NCBI GenBank assembly: GCA_035294325.1
Contig: DATGLE010000155.1
Span: forward strand, 1-7,813
Origin: DATGLE01 sp035294325
Lineage (GTDB): Bacteria > Chloroflexota > Ktedonobacteria > Ktedonobacterales > Ktedonobacteraceae
Direction of reading: 5' to 3'
DNA length: 7,813 nt
Shown here: positions 1 to 4,939 of the stretch, one piece after another
Numbering within the stretch: the first letter of the stretch is position 1
Layout of the letters: each line of letters starts with the position of its first letter
Notes under the pieces: model-generated
The model's database searches: none
Seen by the model: only the letters and a program-made list of their open reading frames with translations
What the model was told of the DNA's origin: nothing
Translations under genes and position numbers: made by a program

Positions 1-185
1 TGGAGAAGGTGATGTTTGAGGCCGCCGACCCGGAGGTGTTTGCCTGGTACATCAAGAATTATGGCGCCGAGGTGAACCTGTTTGTCGATCACAGCCAGAT
101 CGTGCAACTGGAGTGCCTGCGCTCTGGACTCTGGGGCACCAGGAGCCTGTGGGGGCGCGTCCTCACCTATAAGGGCGAAATGTAG
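1..185 (+). CDS. comA: Phosphosulfolactate synthase (ComA family), C-terminal end only
   Basis: The reading frame starting at base 3 is open from the window edge to a TAG at 183-185 and gives the last 60 residues of a protein. The segments VMFEAADPEVFAWYIKNYG, AEVNLFVDHSQIVQLECLRS and GLWGTRSLWGRV resemble the C-terminus of ComA-family (2R)-phospho-3-sulfolactate synthases. In that family a 'FEA' strand is followed by 'P-x-VNL', an acidic/polar stretch, 'LE-x-LR-x-GL' and the protein end. The enzyme adds sulfite to phosphoenolpyruvate, the first step of the coenzyme M/sulfolactate route, on a TIM-barrel fold in the cytoplasm. Only the tail is visible, so the active site cannot be judged. The role in a bacterium is uncertain, because homologues occur outside coenzyme M producers. 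The last Met codon and the stop lie inside a palindromic repeat (179-213), so the extreme C-terminus appears to be set by that repeat. The gene is convergent with the kinase gene. Confidence 0.75.
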   Translation, partial: EKVMFEAADPEVFAWYIKNYGAEVNLFVDHSQIVQLECLRSGLWGTRSLWGRVLTYKGEM

Positions 186-213
186 AGACGACCGCAAGGG
201 TCGTCTCTACATT
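179..213. repeat. Palindromic repeat, GCAAG-loop family, copy 1
   Basis: A perfect 15-bp stem (179-193 with 199-213) closes on the 5-nt loop GCAAG (194-198). The outer part reads AATGTAGAGACG and its complement. The same outer sequence and the same loop recur at 243-279, so this is a dispersed repeat rather than a one-off terminator. It overlaps the comA stop codon. There is no run of T after the stem on either strand, so a classical Rho-independent terminator is not well supported, although the RNA hairpin could still stop or stabilise transcripts. Confidence 0.85.
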
Positions 214-242
214 GCTGTCATCTCCTGCGGGTGGCCGGGGGA

Positions 243-279
243 AAATGTAGAGACGGGGGCAAGCCCCGCCTCTACATTT
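243..279. repeat. Palindromic repeat, GCAAG-loop family, copy 2 (possible bidirectional terminator)
   Basis: A 16-position stem (243-258 with 264-279) has one mismatch (A253 opposite C269) and the loop GCAAG at 259-263. The outer half AAATGTAGAGACG matches copy 1, but the loop-proximal bases are GGGG/CCCC here and ACC/GGT there. It lies 18 bp beyond the kinase stop codon and 58 bp beyond the comA stop, between convergent genes, so it could end transcription from both sides. The flanking T-tracts are only 3 nt, which weakens that reading. Confidence 0.8.
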
Positions 280-297
280 CGTATGGATCGATATTTA

Positions 298-2193
298 TCA
301 ATTTTTTGCCGTTGGCGATGGTGATGGTGATGGTGACGGGGATGGTTTTGGCGACGGAGATGGTGATGGTGATGGTTTTGGCGACGGAGACGGCGATGGC
401 TGCGTCGTTGGCGAAGCCGGCGGTTGTGTAGCCGTCGGTGAGGCCGGGGGCTGCGTAGCTACCGGCGTTGGAGTTGCGCCATTGGTATCGTTCAGAACAT
501 ACAGCGTCACCTTCTGCCCGCATGTTATCGTTTTTCCGGCTGCCGGATCGGTCTTGATTACCATGTTAGCCGGCTGCGTTGGATCGGTTCCATCTGGCAC
601 AATGTTGTATTGCAGCGGATACTGCGGCGGGCAGCTGGTATTACTCAGCGCTTGCTCCGCGTCGGCGAGCGGTCCCATCAGCCTGGGTACCGTGACCGTC
701 GGCGTCGGCTGCAACAGGTCGACATAGATGCACGAGCCGGGCGCCGCTTTGCTATTGGCATCGGGATTCTGCTTCTGCACCTTGCCCGCCCTGACATTAT
801 CCTCACCGCAGAGCTTGAAGCCGGCTTTTGTTGCCGTCGTCTTTGCCGCGTCAAGATCCAGGCCAACCAGCGCTGGCACCTGGACCTCCTGTACCACCGG
901 CGTCTGATCCTTCGGTCCCAGTCCAGGGATTTTCAGGTAGCCGAGTTCGCCGGCCAGGTAAACGCTGAAGCCCAGCATGAGCAGGGCCGCAGCCAGTATG
1001 AGGACAGTAATAATGCTATCGAAGCGCGATTCGTGTTGATCCTGTACCACGCCCGAACGACCCTTGCGGAACGGGCGCGTCGCCCCCGAGGCTTCTGGCG
1101 GTATGGGAGCATAAGGGGCCTGGCTCTGACTGGCTGGCAGGGCGCCGGGGAAAGGAGAGTAAGGCTGCTCCGATGGCGCCGCATTGACCGTGTTCTCGAT
1201 CTGCATCTGCGTGCTGTAGGGTGAGGAGGTCATACGGTTATTGGGCGACGAAACTGCCGGCGCGAAGGCGCCATTGGCAGCGAACTGCGCCTGGTTGGGG
1301 CTACTCGGTGAGGGCGTGTGCACGGTGGTCCCCGGCGCGACATTGGCGGGCAGCACGCCGCTGATCTCGTCCTCGCCCAGCATTTCGAGAGCGCGCGCCA
1401 GCACGCTTCCATCGCGGAAGCGCGCTGTCGGTTCTTTCTCCAGGCAGCGCAGGATGATCTCTTCGAGTGCGGGCGGAATGTTGGGATTGAGCTGGCTCGG
1501 CGGCTGCGGGGCATCCTGGATGTGCTGCATCGCCACGGCCACAGGCGTATCGCCATCAAAGGGTGTGCGCCCGGTGAGCATCTCGTACATCACGATGCCC
1601 AGCGCGTAGACATCGGCGGCGGGGCTGACGATCTCGCCCTGCGCCTGTTCCGGTGCGTAATACTGCACCGTGCCCAGCGTCATGCCCGTTGTGGTCAGGC
1701 GCTCGGCGTTGATATCCTTGTAGACACTGGCGATACCGAAGTCGGTGAGCTTGATGGAGCCGTCGCGCCCGACGAGCACATTCTGCGGTTTCACATCGCG
1801 ATGAACGATCCCGCGCCGGTGAGCCGCGCCCAGTCCCAGAGCAACGTCGTGGGCAATGATGATCGCGCGATCAATGGCGAGCACACCTCGCGAGCGCAGG
1901 TAACGGCGCAGGTCGGTCCCCTCCACCAGCTCCATTACGATAAAGTAGTTGCCATCGCTCTGACCGTAGTCGTAAACCTGGACAATATTAGGGTGCTGTA
2001 ATGATGAGGCAGCCTTCGCTTCACGCTGGAAACGCGTCACAAACTTGGGATCGGTGCTATAAACTTCTCGTAGCACTTTTATCGCCACGGCGCGGTCCAT
2101 GCGCATATCGCGCCCCCGGTAGATCGTAGCCATGCCGCCGCGCCCGATGGGATCTTGTAACTGGTATCGCTCACCCAAAACTTCGATTTGCAT
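298..2193 (-). CDS. pknB: Membrane PASTA-domain serine/threonine protein kinase (PknB/PrkC type)
   Basis: This 631-residue protein is a Hanks-type kinase anchored in the membrane, expected to phosphorylate cytoplasmic proteins in response to cell-wall or other envelope ligands. In order it has: a kinase domain at about 10-270 with glycine loop GRGGMA (17-22), ATP-binding Lys39 (VAIK), helix-C Glu58, catalytic HRDVKPQN (131-138, Asp133), DFG 151-153, an activation loop with Thr167-169, 172 and 175, and APE 180-182; a Pro/Ser/Gln-rich linker at 280-390; one membrane helix at about 393-415; two PASTA-like domains at about 436-494 and 500-567; and a Thr/Pro/Ser tail at 574-631 ending in Ser-Pro repeats. 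All catalytic residues are present. I chose the ATG at 2193 because GGAG lies 4 nt upstream and MQIEVLGERYQL begins where such kinases usually begin. An ATG at 2253 would add 20 residues but has no visible ribosome binding site. The gene ends with tandem stops TGA-TAA. The symbol is a family-level assignment, since these bacteria often carry many paralogues. Confidence 0.93.
   Translation of the reverse strand: MQIEVLGERYQLQDPIGRGGMATIYRGRDMRMDRAVAIKVLREVYSTDPKFVTRFQREAKAASSLQHPNIVQVYDYGQSDGNYFIVMELVEGTDLRRYLRSRGVLAIDRAIIIAHDVALGLGAAHRRGIVHRDVKPQNVLVGRDGSIKLTDFGIASVYKDINAERLTTTGMTLGTVQYYAPEQAQGEIVSPAADVYALGIVMYEMLTGRTPFDGDTPVAVAMQHIQDAPQPPSQLNPNIPPALEEIILRCLEKEPTARFRDGSVLARALEMLGEDEISGVLPANVAPGTTVHTPSPSSPNQAQFAANGAFAPAVSSPNNRMTSSPYSTQMQIENTVNAAPSEQPYSPFPGALPASQSQAPYAPIPPEASGATRPFRKGRSGVVQDQHESRFDSIITVLILAAALLMLGFSVYLAGELGYLKIPGLGPKDQTPVVQEVQVPALVGLDLDAAKTTATKAGFKLCGEDNVRAGKVQKQNPDANSKAAPGSCIYVDLLQPTPTVTVPRLMGPLADAEQALSNTSCPPQYPLQYNIVPDGTDPTQPANMVIKTDPAAGKTITCGQKVTLYVLNDTNGATPTPVATQPPASPTATQPPASPTTQPSPSPSPKPSPSPSPSPKPSPSPSPSPSPTAKN
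311..400 (-). repeat. Short tandem repeats encoding the kinase's Ser-Pro tail
   Basis: On the + strand the hexamer GGTGAT and variants recur through 316-335. A 30-bp unit then occurs twice in tandem (341-370 and 371-400), with the first 20 bases identical and three third-position-type differences in the rest. On the coding strand this gives repeated Ser-Pro with occasional Pro-Lys-Pro. Just upstream in the protein, ATQPPASPT occurs twice in tandem (residues 579-587 and 588-596). Slipped-strand expansion is the likely origin, so tail length may vary between strains. The tail follows the extracellular PASTA domains, so it should lie outside the membrane. Confidence 0.85.
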
Positions 2194-2514
2194 AGCACTC
2201 CGCACTGTAGGGCAACTATCTGCGTTGCCCTTCCTTGCCAGTTGAACGACCATTATGAGTGAGCGCTCGGCGCTGCCCGTCAGGCCGTCCTACTTATATA
2301 TCGCTTTCCACTGCAAGATGGTTGCACGAATCACGGCTCTTGCAGCTAGAAAGTACAGGTCGATAGCACCAGATTGTCCAATCAGAAGCCCTCTTGCCAT
2401 CGTTAGCAAGGACTCGGGCAAAAAATAAACATGTTTCAGATATGTCGGATATATCGTGCCACTATTTTAACCTATTCGGCGTTAGAATGGAACACTCGCC
2501 ACGAAAGTAGGAGT
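2194..2514. other. Intergenic region between selB and the kinase gene
   Basis: The 321-bp gap holds the leader of the kinase gene. On the - strand I see two weak -10-like boxes, TAAAAT (2464-2469) and an AT-rich TATATAAG at 2294-2301, and neither has a convincing -35 at 16-18 bp. Downstream of the selB stop on - there is AAACATGTTT followed after one base by six T (about 2420-2436), which is only a poor terminator. No ORF on either strand here has a recognisable product. I see no RNA gene, riboswitch or copy of the palindromic repeats. Confidence 0.5.
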
Positions 2515-4524
2515 TTACTGTATTGTACTCTGAGCGCCAGCATCTCCCACCGTCGGTGCGAACGAATGGGAAACCACCGGCCCCAGGACGCGTTCATCAC
2601 CTGTTCGTCTCGTTATGTGTAACGCATCCATATGTTCCAGAAGGGGCAGGATATACTTTCGTGTCGCTCCCAGTACGTCGCGCGCTTCCGCTGCTGTCAT
2701 TTTGCCATGCTCACGCAGATAGTCTACCAGCTTTTTAACCGCCTCTTCGTATGTTTCGCGCTGAAACAGCACTGTCTCGTTCAGTTTCACGAGCCGCCCC
2801 TGTTCAATAAGCGCATTCACTACTTCTCCATCGGCCATTGTCTCGATCTCGGCGCGTCCCGGCGGCGTAAAAGGACTCTTCTGGAAACTCTGCAATACGC
2901 GCTCAACCTGGCGCTGCTGCGCGGCACTGAACTGTGGTACAAAGCCGGGCAAACGGATCAGCCCGCCCGCTCGCGATAGCGCCTCTTGCCCATAACCCCC
3001 GCTCGCGTCCGGCACTGTCTCCAGCTTCCCTTCCCCCTGTAAAGCCGTGAAGACCTCGGCGGCCATCTTCGACGGGAGGCCCAGGCGTGTGCGCCATTCC
3101 TCTTTTGAGAGGCCGCTGCGCAGTGGATAGCGTTGATGCTGCTCGCGTACCAGGCGTACAGCTTCCGCCGCCAGCGCATCCCAGACCTGCGCCGCGAACC
3201 AGAACGCACCCACTCTGCGCGCCCTTCCTTCAGATAACAACGTCTCTAATATCTGCCGCGTCACATCCTCCGCCAGATGGCACTGCTCGACAATCTCGGC
3301 AAACGTGTAGCCGGTCAGGCCGCGAGCGGACTTCCCACCTCCGCCACCCGGAGCGGAGCGCCGGTCCAGGGCCGCCAGCACCAGTTCTTCGGGCGATCCC
3401 CGCGCCAGCGTCTCCAGTGCTGCGAGCACCTGGCGCTGCGTGCGGCGGTGATAGCGCGGCTGCACGTCTACCGCCTCTCCGCCGCCGATGGTCCTGCTCG
3501 GCGAGGGGATGCGCAGGATAAAGCGATCACGGCGCGCCACCACCGCCGGGCGGCTCAAGCGCAGCTGCGCCCAGGCGCTCTCCCCGGGCTGCAATTCCGC
3601 GCTATCGAGCAGTCGCACACGCGCGGGGATCTCCTGCGAGCCGCTGTAGAAGTCAACCTCCATGTTGTGCGTCAGGATGCGCTCACTATCGCCCAGCAGT
3701 TGGATGCGTGCGTCGATGAGCATAGTCGGATGCAGTTGACCGGGGAGTGCGATCACGCTGCCGCGCTCAAGATCCGTGCGCGCCACTCCGGCCAGGTTGA
3801 TCGCCACACGGCTCCCCGGCTGCGCAGTCTCGATCTGGCGCTTATGGGTTTGCAGGCTGCGAATGCGCGTCCTGATGCCCTGCGGTAGAATCTCGACCTC
3901 CTGCCCTGTATTGAAGACGCCATCGAGCAGCGTCCCCGTGACGATAGTGCCAAAGCCGGTGATGGTGAAGACACGATCAACCGGTAGGCGCGGGCGTCCT
4001 ATGTTCTGCCCACCCCGGGATTGATCGAGAACTTCGTCCAGCGCTCTCAATAACTCGGGCAGACCCTGGCGCGTATAGGCGGAGACGGGCAGGATCGGCG
4101 CCTTTGCCAGCGTGGTCGCGCTCAGACGCTGCTCAACCTCTTCGCGCACCAGTTCCAGCCATTCTTCGTCTACGAGATCCGCCTTTGTCAGTGCGACAAC
4201 ACCGCGCTGCACATGCAGCAGGTCAAGGATCGCCAGGTGCTCGCGCGTCTGCGGCATCACGCCCTCGTCTGCGGCGACGACCAGCAGGGCAGCGTCGATG
4301 CTGCCAACGCCAGCCAGCATGTTTTTAATGAAATTTTCGTGCCCCGGTACGTCGACGATGCTCACCTCGCGCCCGCTCGGCAGTGTTAGCCATGCGAAGC
4401 CGAGGTCGATAGTCATACCGCGCTCTTTCTCTTCCGCCAGGCGATCAGGATCGATACCGGTCAACGCTTTGACCAGAGTGGATTTGCCGTGATCGATGTG
4501 TCCGGCGGTGCCAATACAGCTCAT
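2515..4524 (-). CDS. selB: Selenocysteine-specific translation elongation factor SelB
   Basis: This 669-residue GTPase delivers Sec-tRNA(Sec) to ribosomes at UGA codons that are followed by a SECIS hairpin. The N-terminal G domain shows all five motifs: GHIDHGKST (8-16), Thr38 in GMTIDLGFAWL (36-46), DVPGHE (58-63), TKAD (113-116) and SAY (148-150). The phrase 'TAGHIDHGKS...GIDPDRL...EEKERGMTIDLGFA' separates SelB from EF-Tu. Beta-barrel domains II (about 178-255, with ITGFGTIVTGT) and III (about 265-355) follow. A winged-helix C-terminal part, which in this family binds the mRNA hairpin, runs from about 405 and ends with a clear final helix-turn-helix unit at about 590-648. A Gly-rich stretch (APGGGGGKSARG, 391-402) joins domain III to the winged helices and looks like a flexible insert. 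The ATG at 4524 fits the family N-terminus, with TAAGG about 10 nt upstream as a weak ribosome binding site. No selA, selC or selD lies in the window. The gene implies that the organism makes selenoproteins. Confidence 0.96.
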   Translation of the reverse strand: MSCIGTAGHIDHGKSTLVKALTGIDPDRLAEEKERGMTIDLGFAWLTLPSGREVSIVDVPGHENFIKNMLAGVGSIDAALLVVAADEGVMPQTREHLAILDLLHVQRGVVALTKADLVDEEWLELVREEVEQRLSATTLAKAPILPVSAYTRQGLPELLRALDEVLDQSRGGQNIGRPRLPVDRVFTITGFGTIVTGTLLDGVFNTGQEVEILPQGIRTRIRSLQTHKRQIETAQPGSRVAINLAGVARTDLERGSVIALPGQLHPTMLIDARIQLLGDSERILTHNMEVDFYSGSQEIPARVRLLDSAELQPGESAWAQLRLSRPAVVARRDRFILRIPSPSRTIGGGEAVDVQPRYHRRTQRQVLAALETLARGSPEELVLAALDRRSAPGGGGGKSARGLTGYTFAEIVEQCHLAEDVTRQILETLLSEGRARRVGAFWFAAQVWDALAAEAVRLVREQHQRYPLRSGLSKEEWRTRLGLPSKMAAEVFTALQGEGKLETVPDASGGYGQEALSRAGGLIRLPGFVPQFSAAQQRQVERVLQSFQKSPFTPPGRAEIETMADGEVVNALIEQGRLVKLNETVLFQRETYEEAVKKLVDYLREHGKMTAAEARDVLGATRKYILPLLEHMDALHITRRTGDERVLGPVVSHSFAPTVGDAGAQSTIQ

Positions 4525-4611
4525 GGTATTACAGCCTTACAGCGGCGCCAGGCAGATAACCCCGCGCTTTTCTCTTCTATTTAGTACGTCATATCCTCGC
4601 TAATGAGTCAC

Positions 4612-4641
4612 AGTATAGCACTCCGTCGCCCTTTCTGACTA
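4612..4641 (-). promoter_or_regulatory. Candidate promoter for selB
   Basis: On the - strand an extended -10 box, TGC-TATACT (hexamer at 4612-4617), is preceded by TAGTCA (4636-4641) at an 18-bp spacing. The -10 matches the sigma-70-type consensus at 5 of 6 positions and carries the upstream TG. The -35 matches at 4 of 6. It would give a leader of roughly 80 nt before the selB ATG. Confidence 0.55.
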
Positions 4642-4700
4642 TTGCATAGTCCACAGTTCGTCACCTTTTTAGTGAACTGATTGCTTGCGCCTGACAGCTC

Positions 4701-4796
4701 AGCGCCGCAGGCGCTTCGTATGGAGAAGGATGGTCAGGCGGGCGTCCGCAGGACGCCTGCCTGACCATCCTTCTCCTGTGAGCCACCGCAGGCGGC
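4701..4796. repeat. Composite palindromic element, copy A
   Basis: Three hairpins sit side by side. The first is a 6-bp stem AGCGCC/GGCGCT with loop GCA (4701-4715). The second is a 26-bp stem (4722-4747 with 4751-4776) with one G-T wobble and loop GCA (4748-4750). The third is a 6-position stem with one mismatch and loop GCA (4782-4796). The sequence just after the long palindrome, TGTGAGCCACCGCAGGCGGC, matches TGTGAGCGCCGCAGGCGCG after the long palindrome at 7130-7190, so the two are copies of one architecture. The long arms themselves share no sequence between copies. No transposase gene or target-site duplication is visible. Confidence 0.75.
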
Positions 4797-4827
4797 GACG
4801 AGTGCAAAAAAGCAATCAACATAACCA

Positions 4828-4856
4828 TCGACACTCCGCGCACGAAAGGGTATAAT
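4828..4856 (+). promoter_or_regulatory. Promoter for uvrC
   Basis: TCGACA (4828-4833, 5 of 6 matches to TTGACA) and a perfect TATAAT (4851-4856) are separated by exactly 17 bp. This is the best promoter in the window. Transcription would start near 4862-4865, immediately before the hairpin at 4866-4884, leaving a leader of about 75 nt to the preferred uvrC start. Confidence 0.8.
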
Positions 4857-4865
4857 GGAGAACGG

Positions 4866-4884
4866 GATGCCCGCAAGGGGCATC
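4866..4884 (+). repeat. Degenerate GCAAG-loop hairpin at the 5' end of the uvrC leader (copy 3)
   Basis: A perfect 7-bp stem GATGCCC/GGGCATC (4866-4872 with 4878-4884) closes on GCAAG (4873-4877), the loop found in the repeats at 179-213 and 243-279. On the right side CATCTACAT resembles the outer arm CTCTACAT of those copies. The left outer arm is missing, so this is a partial or eroded copy. It begins one to four bases after the predicted transcription start, so the uvrC mRNA would start with a hairpin. AAGGGG (4875-4880), the only purine-rich tract near an upstream ATG at 4892, lies within its loop and stem. Confidence 0.6.
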
Positions 4885-4939
4885 TACATGTATGCCTCCG
4901 TCTTGCAACGTCCCTGGGCATCGATACTCTACAATAATT

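Larger units (their letters stand above)
4525..4939. other. Divergent selB/uvrC intergenic region
   Basis: This 415-bp gap separates selB (leftward) from uvrC (rightward). It contains a candidate promoter for each gene, a composite palindromic element at about 4701-4796 between those promoters, and a GCAAG-loop hairpin near the expected uvrC transcription start. I see no coding sequence that resembles a protein family. The composite element lies between the two -35 boxes and interrupts neither promoter. Confidence 0.7.

Noticed and set aside
179..279. A CRISPR array, suggested by repeated similar palindromes in close succession
   Set aside because: There are only two copies with unequal inner sequence and a 29-bp gap, and no cas genes. 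Each unit is itself a complete hairpin, which fits a dispersed palindromic repeat.
298..2253. Upstream ATG for the kinase at 2253, adding 20 residues
   Set aside because: There is no Shine-Dalgarno sequence before it, and the added residues do not resemble kinase N-termini. The ATG at 2193 has GGAG just upstream.
2431..2622. A 63-codon + strand ORF in the selB-kinase gap overlapping the selB 3' end
   Set aside because: It has no good ribosome binding site or family resemblance, and it overlaps the well-supported selB end on the opposite strand.
4722..4776. Rho-independent terminator or insertion-sequence end at the long palindrome
   Set aside because: No T-run follows the stem on either strand. 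It lies between divergent promoters, where a terminator is not needed. No transposase or target duplication is visible.
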